DNA of 29,604 bases, taken from assembly GCF_000003605.2 (NCBI RefSeq), contig NW_003133346.1, positions 360,946 to 390,549 of the forward strand, in the 5' to 3' direction. The stretch comes from Saccoglossus kowalevskii. Taxonomy: Eukaryota > Hemichordata > Enteropneusta > Harrimaniidae. Positions 25,201-29,604 of the stretch are shown piece by piece. The notes beneath the pieces were generated by a model. The model searched no databases. It was given only the letters and a program-made list of their open reading frames with translations, and had not been told where the DNA came from. Position 1 is the first letter of the stretch, and the number at the start of each line of letters is the position of its first letter. The translations under genes were made by a program, and so were the position numbers.

Positions 25201-27809
25201 GCCAAAACTACAAGTCATTTACTTATGGATGTGACTATGGGGGGGGGGGCTACTCTGATTACATGGTTACATAGTTTATCTTTGTATAATCCTTGTTGAT
25301 AAATCAGAATATTCATTAGTGTATTTATCAAGTTTTTAATATACATTTATAATTTGAAAGTACAGTATATTAGAAATAAATATGTAATCCATTGAGAAGT
25401 GGCTAAATATACAAGGTGGATAAACTAATAATGTGATTGTAATGATAGTATTTATTTCATTCACAGAATGCTATTCTGCACAAGACTCTCAATTTAAAGT
25501 TGAGTGTCTTAGAAGATGGTGACATGCTTCCTTCATTGATAAACTGTCAACAACAGACATTTTCACTTCAGACAAGCCTCGCTGAAACCAAAGTATTCGC
25601 TGAACAACTGGATGAAAAAAGACGAAACTACATCCCTGTTGCCAAACATGGGTCTGTGTTGTACTCCGTTATTAAGCATTTTCCCAAACTCCATCAGCTC
25701 TACCAGTTTAAATTGTCAGCTTTTTTGAGTGTAGTTTCCACGATGATGAAAAGCCGTAGTCAAGGTAAAGCTGGTGCTATGGGTGTGTCTCCAAAAGCTC
25801 GCACTAGTGAACTGATCGATGCACTCACACAGAGCATACATGAATTTGTTTCAACGGCTGTATCCAGTCAGCACTCACAGTTGTTCGCATTCTTGGTTGC
25901 CATGGAGAAGTTAAGAATGACAGGCGGAGTAACCAATCAGGAATGGTCTATATTTGTTGATGGAATCAATGATGATGTCATGGAAATTAAGGATGTCAGA
26001 CGAAAACCTGATTGGATGCCTCAAAAGGTATAACATTAGTACATCTCATACAAGTTGCACCCCCTAGTGACGTAAATGGGTGAAAGAAAGGCAGCATTAT
26101 GTTGATATGTTGTTGTTCATCGATAAAAGTATTTGCGGGAAACTTATAATATTCTAAATGTTGCACTGAGAATATGACCCTTACCACATCTCCCAACCAA
26201 ACCGATATAACTGAATATCAACACATCTGTATCTATATTCTGACATCATAGAAGTGTTTCATCAGAATAGTGCTAGCACATGACCATCTTCGTCATGATA
26301 AATACATCAACATTTGCCATGCAGACACCTAAGGTGGTTGTCAATAAAACATGCAACCAGAAGTCTGTTGAGCAACTCAATTAAAATGCAATCCTATCTA
26401 AGAATCAGTTTAATTAGGCCGTATTTAGTTACGAAAATTTAAATAAGTTAAATTTAAACTTGTACCTCTTTTAGCAGGCTAGCATTAGGATTATATTAAC
26501 CTAAACCCAAAACTCGATGGCAAGACACGTATTTCTTTAAATTGACTGTAATATTAATTTTCACTTTTCATAATACTGGTTCCAGTTTTAGTTTCACGCA
26601 TGTTTTACACGATTTAGGAATTGATGTGTTCAGTGCCTGGGAGATTTTAGAGATAGAGGTGCCAAACTGATAAAGATTCTTTTACCCAACTCTATTAAAA
26701 GAGTATTTCTGCTGTGAACTACTATATTATATATATTATATATAGGGTAAACCATTTGTAATCAGAAAGGGTTTGGGGGAGAAAGATTTGATGTTGGCTG
26801 AATCCAATTAAAGAAAAAAAAATTCCACTGGTTCATTATTGAAAAAAAAAAAATTGCGCTCTCAACAAGTTAAAAAAAATCATATCCAGTGTACCAGTAT
26901 ATGTTGTTCAACCATGATTCTCAGAAGAAAAAAATCTCTTTTACAGGAGTTTGAAAAAAAGTATACATTTCCTCAACCTCTAACCCCCCCCCCCCTCTTG
27001 ATTCAAATTGAACGTCCCTGTACTGTATTGAGTAATCAAGCAGATAATGTGTACTAGTAAACATGACTGCGGGTACTTGTTGATTTTTAAAATTCACAGT
27101 AATTTCATAATTCATTGAATGTTTTTGGGACCTTCAAAAAAAATATTTGCTTAAAAACTCCATAAATATTGCATATTAAGGAGTCAACCACTTGAAATAT
27201 ATTTTGCGGCGTAAAATTGTTTTTCTCTAAAATTATTATGCAATTTATTTTTAAAAACCAACAGTGTATACCTGTTTTCCCTGAATTCTTCCATTACATG
27301 CACTAAGAATAATATTATAGTATAGTCCATCCCTAACTCTACAAGGGTATTAGAGACAAACATATTTTTAAGCTGGTAATGGATATGATCTATTGAATCA
27401 GATTGATTTGATTTTTGTTTGCCCACACTCTGCAGGCATGGATAGACTTTGGAATACTTGAAGGATTGGAAGACTTTGAAGGAATTCGAGACTCAATGGT
27501 CAAATATGAGAAACAATGGCAGGAATATTTTGAAGTAAGTCTGCAACAAAGTTACATTGTAACTACAGTGTATCACAGTTTATCTAAATTTACTGATAAT
27601 CTTGCTACATAGTACCTACAAATTACTTATAAATGTTCTGCAGGTGTTCTGCTAGTAAATACAGAGTTTGACCTTTTCATGTTCATGTTTTTGTTTGTTT
27701 TTTGGCACAGTGCACACCAGTGTTGTTGTCTCTTGTTCCGGATGACAACCAAGCTCACTTGAGTATCATACAAAAGGCAATATTATGGAGAATTATCCAG
27801 CCACATTTG
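948..27809 (+). CDS. DNHD1: Dynein heavy chain domain-containing protein 1-like (DNHD1-like), internal part, 34 exons
   Basis: Joined coding segments: 948-1224, 1934-2099, 2329-2585, 3501-3657, 4201-4390, 6191-6289, 6847-7048, 7434-7744, 8178-8430, 9023-9238, 9939-10051, 10246-10588, 10979-11020, 11643-11714, 11849-12072, 12792-12861, 12985-13130, 14380-14653, 15063-15233, 15601-15761, 16618-16821, 17264-17434, 17527-17622, 18077-18222, 19724-19997, 20363-20485, 20859-21390, 22540-22776, 23012-23192, 23323-23720, 24717-24901, 25467-26027, 27436-27534, 27711-27809. They total 2,350 codons without a stop. Domain order along this segment (residues): AAA2 second half 1-~150, AAA3 ~235-600, insert and helices ~600-1000, AAA4 ~1000-1250, stalk ~1250-1680 with the microtubule-binding domain near 1455-1530, AAA5 ~1690-2100, pre-AAA6 helices and AAA6 entry 2100-2350. 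Dynein heavy chains are ATP-driven minus-end microtubule motors. This one has a degenerate AAA4 P-loop and large inserts, which argues against a conventional axonemal or cytoplasmic dynein. DNHD1 is the known divergent animal member, and human DNHD1 is linked to sperm flagella. The family is certain; the DNHD1 assignment is an inference. Both gene ends lie outside the window. Confidence 0.72.
1934..2099 (+). CDS. Exon 2: AAA2 sensor/arginine region
   Basis: Enters in phase 1 and leaves in phase 2 (AG|GTAAAG). Encodes DSTSMVFETCSITNSSPSLL followed by GRSAIVYCG, which aligns with the dynein AAA2 pattern MxxIFE...ASPATVSRxGMVY. The usual SPATVSR reads SPSLLGR, keeping the arginine. The segment ends with W..LF.SWL, also typical. 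Confidence 0.92.
2329..2585 (+). CDS. Exon 3: AAA2-AAA3 linker helices
   Basis: Enters in phase 2 (AG+T) and leaves in phase 1. It begins SLKVLSSLVDDTFGATIKFL, which fits the helices after AAA2. A Thr/Asn-rich stretch follows, then an acidic run (LREDEDEGNESD). It is longer and less conserved than the matching part of conventional dyneins. The next intron (915 nt) is AT-rich with nothing named. Confidence 0.82.
3501..3657 (+). CDS. Exon 4: start of AAA3
   Basis: Enters in phase 1 after ATCAACAG and leaves in phase 2 (AG|GTGAAC). A Ser-rich start (STLSRQSSSLEDT) leads into IVGMFTFAYIWGFGGKLHER. This matches the dynein pre-AAA3 pattern F.F...W..GG.L...R. The ORF is too short and intron-bounded to stand out as a long frame, but splice sites and phase fit exactly. 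The next intron is 543 nt with T-tracts only. Confidence 0.9.
4201..4390 (+). CDS. Exon 5: AAA3 N-terminal part
   Basis: Enters in phase 2, leaves in phase 0 (GAG|GTTTGT). Encodes RYIEEFDSFTRHTL and later LVFDYAVEVNTGMMITWREF, the segment before the AAA3 P-loop where dyneins have a substrate-like 'VFDY.VD...W..W' pattern. The 1,800-nt intron that follows is the longest complete intron here. Confidence 0.9.
4440..5880. repeat. Compositionally distinct block in intron 5, possible old insertion
   Basis: Within intron 5, roughly 4540-5870 differs from the T-rich introns around it: it is A/C-rich on the plus strand with few G (clear around 4840-5560). Several TTTATT motifs occur (near 4570, 5592 and 5720), which read as AATAAA on the minus strand. 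No terminal repeats, target-site duplication or convincing protein were found. It may be a degenerate transposable element on the minus strand. This is a composition-based inference only. Confidence 0.3.
6191..6289 (+). CDS. Exon 6: AAA3 Walker A
   Basis: A 99-nt phase 0-0 exon (TATTTCAG | ... CAG|GTCAGT). Encodes VERYAYLIDLLLGSNHPVML followed by TGPPGVGKTSLIQ. GPPGVGKTS is an intact Walker A (GxxxxGKS/T), so AAA3 should bind nucleotide, as in conventional dyneins where AAA3 gates motor activity. The following intron (557 nt) contains T and A tracts only. Confidence 0.95.
6847..7048 (+). CDS. Exon 7: AAA3 Walker B
   Basis: Enters in phase 0 after TCTCCCAG and leaves in phase 1 (ACAG|GTAATT). 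Encodes MIEKQLDRVRQR, corresponding to 'ie..l.kr....y.P', then ASHLFFLDDLNA, a clear Walker B (hhhhDDLN, as in other dyneins' VFVDDLNMP). The exon closes SSSDTG. The next intron is 385 nt. Confidence 0.94.
7434..7744 (+). CDS. Exon 8: AAA3 middle, sensor region
   Basis: Enters in phase 1, leaves in phase 0 (CAT|GTAAGT). Encodes PCLELLRQMLSQCGVYDRHR, the strongly conserved dynein stretch 'ELLRQ.LD.GGWYDR', then PIDDAKFLASSVSPG (usual 'DvqfvaAmgPPGGGR') and DPRLARLFTVFTLFP (usual 'tpRf.RHFnv...'). A short insert, GIGTETAHQI, replaces the 'GGGRN' loop. The next intron is 433 nt. Confidence 0.95.
8178..8430 (+). CDS. Exon 9: AAA3 C-terminal helices plus a basic, poly-Gly insert
   Basis: Enters in phase 0, leaves in phase 1 (A|GTAAGT). 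The first half, ILSATMDLFNMVKKNLTPTP then HYIFTLHDVARCISSMFL, is typical AAA3 ('LPTP.k.HYiFnlRDlsRv.qG'). The second half is not dynein-like: a basic motif RGRPKPGRKRG (8319-8351), then a glycine run (codons 8349-8390), then Ser/Ala/Gln-rich sequence. The insert sits in the loop before the post-AAA3 helices. The next intron is 592 nt. Confidence 0.93.
9023..9238 (+). CDS. Exon 10: Ser/Gln-rich linker and post-AAA3 helix
   Basis: A 216-nt phase 1-1 exon. The first two thirds are Ser/Gln-rich (GGQSSDSSQASN) and continue the insert of exon 9. The rest, LMRLVVRLWCHEASRTYYDR then LISEE, matches dynein 'l.rLw.HE..Rvf.DRL...eD'. Being symmetric it could be skipped in frame, but that would delete conserved sequence. 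The next intron (700 nt) shows nothing. Confidence 0.93.
9939..10051 (+). CDS. Exon 11: post-AAA3 helix
   Basis: Enters in phase 1, leaves in phase 0 (CAG|GTAATA). Encodes DQVWFTKQLLDVVERHF, which directly continues the pattern 'eeDr.wF...l..v...hF'. An acidic, non-conserved stretch (AADDNGGQEMET) follows and opens the large insert. Confidence 0.92.
10246..10588 (+). CDS. Exon 12: Ser/Thr-Pro-rich insert
   Basis: Enters in phase 0 after ACATCAG and leaves in phase 1 (TCAG|GTAATC). 114 codons of low-complexity sequence dominated by S, T, K, E and P, with repeated TP dipeptides (SVTPLSS, TTPRDED, TSTPVAQ, SQTPRKD, STPQTT, TTPWTER). No dynein homology; probably disordered. TP sites suggest proline-directed kinases, by inference only. 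The reading continues the frame of exon 11 and exon 13. Confidence 0.87.
10979..11020 (+). CDS. Exon 13: 42-nt small exon of the insert
   Basis: A 14-codon phase 1-1 exon between TTATACAG and A|GTGAGT. Encodes DTSVKSLISSATTS-type Ser/Thr-rich sequence. Placement rests on good splice signals, phase agreement with both neighbours and matching composition. Its length (a multiple of 3) makes it a natural cassette exon. The next intron is 622 nt. Confidence 0.72.
11643..11714 (+). CDS. Exon 14: 72-nt small exon of the insert
   Basis: A 24-codon phase 1-1 exon. The acceptor CTGTAG at 11642 is chosen because the next AG (11644) would shift the frame into a stop. Encodes TTSGDVTPYLPTPRSETRKE, again rich in TP and Ser/Thr. 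Skipping exon 13, 14 or both keeps the frame. Confidence 0.78.
11849..12072 (+). CDS. Exon 15: Thr-Pro-rich insert, basic end
   Basis: Enters in phase 1, leaves in phase 0 (CAG|GTAAGG). Encodes a GT repeat (DTGTGTGS), then SSTPSKPSTPGVLKPTTPGE, then a basic, aromatic stretch (GGYRRGVTFKPGL). The final GRYTGPLIPMDQ looks more structured and may begin the pre-AAA4 helix region. The next intron (719 nt) contains a short AT dinucleotide run near 12470-12482. Confidence 0.86.
12792..12861 (+). CDS. Exon 16: pre-AAA4 linker
   Basis: A 70-nt exon, phase 0 to 1, between TATTTTTAG and G|GTAAGC. Encodes CNPGQNLCNILFSMSLYASG. Family similarity is weak, but the splice sites and phases link exons 15 and 17 exactly. 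Confidence 0.82.
12985..13130 (+). CDS. Exon 17: AAA4 start
   Basis: Enters in phase 1, leaves in phase 0 (CTG|GTGAGT). Encodes LNLYNEKYATKKLDIVLFKE then ALHHIARITRVL, matching the AAA4 entry 'yN......l.LVlF.dAleHi.RI.RvL'. The P-loop exon follows after an intron that carries the inverted-repeat element. Confidence 0.94.
13258..14102. mobile_element. Terminal-inverted-repeat element (MITE-like) with TA duplication, in intron 17
   Basis: Bases 13260-13283 and the reverse complement of 14077-14100 agree at 21 of 24 positions; both contain ATTCTGCCGTAAA. Each end is flanked by TA (13258-13259 and 14101-14102), consistent with a 2-bp target-site duplication. The 841-bp interior holds only short, unconvincing frames and no transposase motif, so it is non-autonomous or decayed. 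TA duplication is typical of Tc1/mariner-type transposons among others; the superfamily is not identified. Internal sequence includes paired CAGGTCAAA motifs near 13487-13514. Confidence 0.72.
14380..14653 (+). CDS. Exon 18: AAA4 P-loop region (lysine replaced)
   Basis: Enters in phase 0 after TTTACAG, leaves in phase 1. It begins GTTGGNALLLGKTHCTGRTT, where conventional dyneins read 'p.GnaLLvGvgGSGkqSl'. The lysine of GxxxxGK(S/T) is arginine (GKTHCTGRT). Then come LTKLAAYAARCKLYE ('L.rLAa.i.g...fei') and the Walker B-like VVLLVRDTLGEQCLEDV ('vFL.tDsqi..e.fLedi'). AAA4 is thus folded but probably binds ATP poorly. The next intron is 409 nt. Confidence 0.95.
15063..15233 (+). CDS. Exon 19: AAA4 middle
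   Basis: Phase 1-1, 171 nt. Encodes GTLPGLYSDEEIEEIATAML ('GevPnLf..dE..ei...') and later RVCNNMHIIVCMDFSG ('rvr.nLHvvL..SPvg'). A Gly/His-rich turn (GSKGGGHRG) lies between them. The next intron is 367 nt. Confidence 0.94.
15601..15761 (+). CDS. Exon 20: AAA4 end
   Basis: Enters in phase 1, leaves in phase 0 (AAG|GTTGGT). Encodes LRRFPALLTRCCCVDVYFPW then SHEALVSVA, matching 'R.FPgLvn.ttIDWf.pWP.eAL..VA'. Three consecutive cysteines replace the usual polar turn. The next intron (856 nt) includes an imperfect palindrome near 16444-16497. Confidence 0.95.
16618..16821 (+). CDS. Exon 21: stalk base
   Basis: Phase 0-0, 204 nt. Encodes YKVPWRLDDPASQLSAVCNA then MAYIHQSAEHM ('..vH.sv...s..fl..l.R') and FKFYTPTTYLEFIDLFKHI ('yvTP.sYLEli..Yk'), the conserved start of the stalk. 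The next intron is 442 nt. Confidence 0.95.
17264..17434 (+). CDS. Exon 22: stalk coiled coil 1, proximal part
   Basis: Phase 0-0, 171 nt. Encodes KTISTYERALSRIDVAYNTI then DSYNNDVGRMTPML and KRREVEALKELYQK, a heptad-patterned helix matching 'R...Gl.kl..t...v..m...L......L..k....e.l'. Confidence 0.93.
17527..17622 (+). CDS. Exon 23: stalk coiled coil 1, charged part
   Basis: Phase 0-0, 96 nt after a 92-nt intron, the smallest one here. Encodes AKEECALDEAEIAKMSAPLE then RRKKEAQEEQEK: highly charged coiled coil. The following intron carries the TAGAA microsatellite. Confidence 0.93.
17851..17950. repeat. (TAGAA)20 pentanucleotide microsatellite
   Basis: Twenty perfect TAGAA units in intron 23, preceded by the near-unit GAGAA. 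Such purity suggests a recently expanding, length-variable locus. Confidence 0.98.
18077..18222 (+). CDS. Exon 24: distal coiled coil 1 leading into the microtubule-binding domain
   Basis: Enters in phase 0, leaves in phase 2 (GA|GTAAGT). Encodes VDPIYDAALSALKSLNPLDV then NEIRSYRVPPAIVVNVVNAL and CLLF. This is the very conserved dynein stalk tip entry 'L..A..aL..L...di.Eik....PP..V..v.eaV..L'. Confidence 0.96.
18659..19310. repeat. Hairpin-headed dispersed repeat with about 157-bp internal subunits (intron 24)
   Basis: It begins TTTTTAG and a stem-loop at 18666-18696: AGCTCCGCT pairs with AGCGGAGCT and CGAC with GTCG around a TTT loop. Then come TTATC and a TGTCCGTC-type stretch. Three imperfect direct repeats follow: the landmark GTTCATTTCATGATGATATC starts at 18831 and 18988, and a diverged copy at 19144 (periods about 157 and 156). 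A small hairpin (GCAGAG at 19276, CTCTGC at 19297) lies near the right end. No coding potential. Probably a non-autonomous dispersed repeat; the class is unknown to me. Confidence 0.75.
19724..19997 (+). CDS. Exon 25: microtubule-binding domain and start of coiled coil 2 (GC donor)
   Basis: Enters in phase 2 (GA+T), leaves in phase 0. Encodes DWESGKGLLNRENFFQDLEF, then YDKDNIPEDIFQRL ('fdkdnIp..v..kl'), DPEFRPEVVGESSKAASSLC ('dp.F.Pe.v...S.Aa..Lc.Wv') and LWVHAIYAYSEI. So the stalk tip that contacts microtubules is well conserved. The 3' end is set at a GC donor (GAG|GCATGT), because this gives phase 0 into exon 26 and the usual coiled-coil register; a GT nearby at 20008 would add residues. 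Confidence 0.92.
20363..20485 (+). CDS. Exon 26: stalk coiled coil 2
   Basis: Phase 0-0, 123 nt, acceptor TTCTCAG, donor AGG|GTGAGT. Encodes ALRVLGEKRKRFQEIKYKLE then NKIQMQRDAMRSV: heptads with the conserved 'L.ek...L.ev..kL'. It pairs antiparallel with exons 22-24. The next intron is 373 nt. Confidence 0.94.
20859..21390 (+). CDS. Exon 27: coiled coil 2 end, AAA5 entry and a Ser-rich insert
   Basis: Enters in phase 0, leaves in phase 1 (CAAG|GTAGAA). Encodes KATALVDNMSTQNTEWRSRL ('A..LI.gL..E..RW'), GDALIAAACVCYHGPM ('GD.LLaaaflsY.GpF') and VLVQDWIERC. The AAA5 entry FVLQSFETELPVAQSVTPAL follows. An insert rich in S, K, E and D (EKPGSRKGSRETNSAGS to near TPANIVQIRDPF) interrupts the usual AAA5 P-loop area. 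The frame runs on 56 codons past the donor with a tryptophan run, which I take as intron. The next intron is 1,149 nt. Confidence 0.93.
22540..22776 (+). CDS. Exon 28: AAA5 core
   Basis: Phase 1-1, 237 nt. Encodes SIPHDNFAVQNALILRSYG ('lP.D..S.eNaiiv....rwPL') and SWPLIIDPDNQAGSWI, the very conserved dynein AAA5 motif 'WPLmIDPQ.QA..WI'. The usual Q after DP is D here. A 6-residue spacer (GRDGRY) separates the two parts. The acidic tail NDDVEEEAT begins the next insert. Confidence 0.96.
22895..22999. repeat. ATTC/ATTG tetranucleotide low-complexity tract
   Basis: Degenerate ATTG/ATTC repeats grade into pure ATTC toward 22999 and stop just before the exon 29 acceptor at 23010-23011. Length changes here could affect the branch-point or pyrimidine region. 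Confidence 0.85.
23012..23192 (+). CDS. Exon 29: acidic insert in AAA5
   Basis: Enters in phase 1, leaves in phase 2 (AAG|GTCAGT with the G of AG). Encodes VIDEKSEPGDVVVAATVADE then DWESHPPDDDGGRETGF and TIVETEGDPFTP. Acidic and not found in conventional AAA5. Supported by splice signals and phase on both sides. Confidence 0.88.
23323..23720 (+). CDS. Exon 30: acidic insert end and AAA5 sensor segment
   Basis: Enters in phase 2, leaves in phase 1 (AAAG|GTAGGA). It begins with an acidic insert (ATDIHGGSEVDMFEAWDIDI, DTDLELPMDN). It then encodes VHSVAFGLTLVITHVERLPP ('l..ai.fG.pvLien..e.ldP') and KLGGNDFDYNPDFRLYLLTS, the near-invariant dynein motif 'kLGd.e.dYnp.FrLYltT'. The next intron (996 nt) shows nothing recognisable. 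Confidence 0.96.
24717..24901 (+). CDS. Exon 31: AAA5 end and following helix
   Basis: Enters in phase 1, leaves in phase 0 (CAG|GTAAGA). Encodes CSVVDLSLSQQGVFDKVLKI ('.t.inFtvt..GledqlL..vv') and ERPEYENQYRSIES ('ErPdLE.qr..l'). Conserved family signature. The next intron (565 nt) includes an 11-G run near 25239-25249. Confidence 0.95.
25467..26027 (+). CDS. Exon 32: long helical segment before AAA6
   Basis: Phase 0-0, 187 codons, the largest exon. Encodes NAILHKTLNLKLSVLEDGDM ('iL..Ls.seG.iLdd..Li'), then RNYIPVAKHGSVLYSVIKHF ('Y.pvA.r.s.LyF.i.dl') and LYQFKLSAFLSVV ('mYqfsL..f..lf'). LFAFLVAMEKLRMTGGVTNQ then EWSIFVDGI matches 'LF.F.l.i.il...g.i...eW.fll'. A small insert (KSRSQGKAGAMGVSPKARTS) lies in the middle. 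The 1,408-nt intron that follows contains poly-A, poly-C and AT tracts only. Confidence 0.96.
27436..27534 (+). CDS. Exon 33: approach to AAA6
   Basis: Phase 0-0, 99 nt. Encodes AWIDFGILEGLEDFEGIRDS then KYEKQWQEYFE, matching 'W..i..L..l..F.gl.......W..w'. Donor GAA|GTAAGT. Confidence 0.94.
27711..27809 (+). CDS. Exon 34: AAA6 entry (last exon in window)
   Basis: Phase 0-0, 99 nt, acceptor TTGGCACAG, donor TTG|GTGAGT. Encodes LVPDDNQAHLSIIQKAILWR then IIQPHL, which matches the AAA6 entry '...lP........l..fQkLllir.lRPdr'. Nothing in the remaining 1.8 kb continues it, so the next exon (expected to continue AAA6) lies beyond the window. Confidence 0.93.
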
Positions 27810-29156
27810 GTGAGTTTATTCAGTGTGTGATTTTATTGTTGTGATTCATTTGCTTTATTATATACCATATATATATAATATGTTTTTGAAATTCAGTCCC
27901 CCACCCCTTGGCTATTATTGCCGATTTTTCGTCGCTGGAGTGATTTACATCATCAATTTTGGTTCCCCGAGTGTCTCTAATAAATAACCTATCTAACTGC
28001 TGAACTGAATTAATGATATTATCAAAGAATCATAGAAGATTTGGCGAAAATCGGTCATTTTTAGCATCAACGTATTTTCGCTCGGAAACGCCAGGGCGAT
28101 AAGACTCGATTTTCAAGGACGTGGGTTGTTTGGATCGGACTGTTTCTTTTGTTTCGAAACATAACATCGTTGTTTTTTAGTGAATACAGAATATGTTCTG
28201 TTTCAATACCAGATTTTGATATGCCAATTTGACAATTTTAACAACTTCTTTAATACTCTCTAAAAAATGACAATGGTACTAGCCCAGAATAGACCAGTCC
28301 TCCTGTTCAGCGTGTCTTTGATTGTAGCAATGTTTATGCCACTGTTCGAAAATACGCACACTCGCGAATTTGACAACATTCCCTTGAGCGTTTTAGATAG
28401 TGGAAATAGAAGCAAATATACTAGTAGATGGAAATACCAGTTACATTACTCATGAAGATTTATGATTCGATTGCTGGCCGAGATACAATCTCATGCTTCC
28501 GAAAATCCGATATTTATGCTGGAGAACAAAGTATACAAGTACTGTCTACGATATACTGCAAAGTGGAAATAATATACCTATTTGATCGTTATTGTTTTTT
28601 GTACAAAATTCTAAGAACACAAAACAAACAACTGACAACAATCGACAAAACAAAACAAAAACTGCTGAGTACATCAAACAGTCACTGTAGACACATTAGT
28701 AAGAAAAATATACTGTGGACCTCATGGTCAATGTAAATACAAAATAAATGTCAGTGAATACAATATTTATAAAAAAAATCTTGCAGCCTCCATGGACAAG
28801 TTGTGAACAAGTTGTGAACTGAACTTTAAATCTCATTAGGATTTCTACATAAAGTTACACTGATCGAAAAAAAATGCATTATTAAGACAAAGAAAAATAA
28901 TGCTTTTTTGTAAAGGCTATATACTAAATTCTCTTTATTTTGGGGGGTATTTTTGTTAGTGTACACGTACGCATTAAAATACGTATACCCATTAAAATTA
29001 TCAAAACTTCAAATGTAATCATAGTAAAATGTAAAGTAAACAAAATTATCGAGAGTGATTTTGGATTTGTTGAAAAAATCTAAAATCTAAATCTAAAAGT
29101 CTATTTGGTGATGGGAATTGCCAAGCCAGTTTATAAAATAGTGAACAAAAATTTTT
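27810..29156 (+). other. Start of a long intron; no convincing exon
   Basis: Sequence after the last donor. Two short overlapping ATG frames occur at 28267-28455 and 28428-28736. The first has a hydrophobic N-terminal stretch (PVLLFSVSLIVAMFMPLF), the second is Lys/Thr-rich at its end. Neither has a recognised family, splice support or a long frame, so they are not called as genes. An AATAAA lies at 28742. The base composition of 27900-28500 is less T-rich than other introns and may derive from an old insertion. Confidence 0.45.
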
Positions 29157-29604
29157 AGTCCCCGTTCGGACGTAGTCCGAAAACGGGGACTTATGTTTTG
29201 CCCTGTGTGCGTCTGTGCGTCCGTTCGTCCGTGATCACCTGTATCTCAAACATGCATGGACCGATTAAGTTCAAACTTCACTCATACATCGCACATTATA
29301 TGGGACATATGCACATACATTATTTTCATGATCCGATTAACGATAGCCGAATAGCGGCTATTTTAAGGCCGAAAATGCATCAAAATCGCACATTTTCACC
29401 ATTCCGGACCCGGATCTCAGTTATGCATGGACGGATTTTGTTCAAATTTGGTACATACATTAAACATAATAGGGCCTTGATGCACGTCATTTTTTTTTTT
29501 GGATTGGGCTTGAAATGGCCGACTGGCGGCCATTTTGTTTTAAAGAATTCAGTTCTGGATCTGTATCTGAGACATGTCTGGATTGATCGAGTTCAAACTT
29601 CACA
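29157..29604. repeat. Hairpin-headed dispersed repeat, second family, truncated by the window end
   Basis: It begins TTTTTAG and a stem-loop at 29157-29191: AGTCCCCGTT pairs with AACGGGGACT and CGGAC with GTCCG around a GTA loop. TTATG and a TGCGTCCGTTCGTCCGTG stretch follow. Imperfect direct repeats then recur: CATGCATGGACCGATTAAGT starts at 29251, with related copies at 29422 and 29573 (spacing about 171 and 151), each leading to GTTCAAACTT-type sequence. GGCGGCCATTTTG and AGCGGCTATTTTAAG motifs end the subunits. No coding potential. It runs off the window. Confidence 0.75.

Noticed and set aside
948-27809. A conventional axonemal (DNAH) or cytoplasmic (DYNC1H1/DYNC2H1) dynein heavy chain
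   Set aside because: The loss of the AAA4 P-loop lysine, the altered SPATVSR motif and several large low-complexity inserts do not fit those highly conserved classes; DNHD1-like fits better, though a phylogeny would be decisive.
948-27809. Processed or decayed pseudogene
   Set aside because: 34 exons keep a continuous frame, compatible phases and normal splice signals; only one donor is non-GT and it is a plausible GC donor.

Overview
The window is animal nuclear DNA: AT-rich, intron-dense, and carrying simple repeats and dispersed repeat families. It holds the middle of one very large plus-strand gene. I assembled 34 consecutive coding exons between 948 and 27809. They join in a single open frame of 7,050 nt (2,350 codons) with compatible intron phases throughout. 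All introns are GT-AG except one, which appears to be GC-AG. The protein is a dynein heavy chain motor. It is divergent from axonemal and cytoplasmic dyneins, and its best fit is a DNHD1-like protein (dynein heavy chain domain-containing protein 1). The repeats and base composition suggest a marine invertebrate; a hemichordate or mollusc-like genome is my guess, not something the sequence proves.

Layout of the motor: exons 1-3 hold the second half of AAA2 (the Walker B region and beyond). Exons 4-9 hold AAA3, with intact Walker A and Walker B. Exons 9-10 carry a basic, glycine-rich insert, and exons 10-11 the post-AAA3 helices. Exons 12-16 form a long Ser/Thr-Pro-rich insert between AAA3 and AAA4. 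Exons 17-20 are AAA4, whose P-loop lysine is replaced by arginine. Exons 21-24 are the stalk base and outgoing coiled coil, exon 25 the microtubule-binding domain, and exons 25-27 the returning coiled coil. Exons 27-31 are AAA5, interrupted by acidic and Ser/Thr-rich inserts, and exons 32-34 are the helical segment entering AAA6. The tail, linker, AAA1 and the AAA2 P-loop lie upstream of the window; most of AAA6 and the C-terminus lie downstream. The segment is several hundred residues longer than the same part of a conventional dynein heavy chain, and most of the excess lies in the inserts.

Non-coding content: an array of 13 thirty-bp repeats at the left edge (1-396), an A/C-rich block of unknown origin in intron 5, a TA-flanked terminal-inverted-repeat element in intron 17, a TAGAA microsatellite in intron 23, and a hairpin-headed repeat with about 157-bp subunits in intron 24. 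A second hairpin-headed element with the same architecture but a different stem sequence runs off the right edge. Introns not listed separately were read and showed nothing I could name. No rRNA, tRNA, CRISPR or bacterial-type operon signal was seen, and no second gene is convincingly supported.
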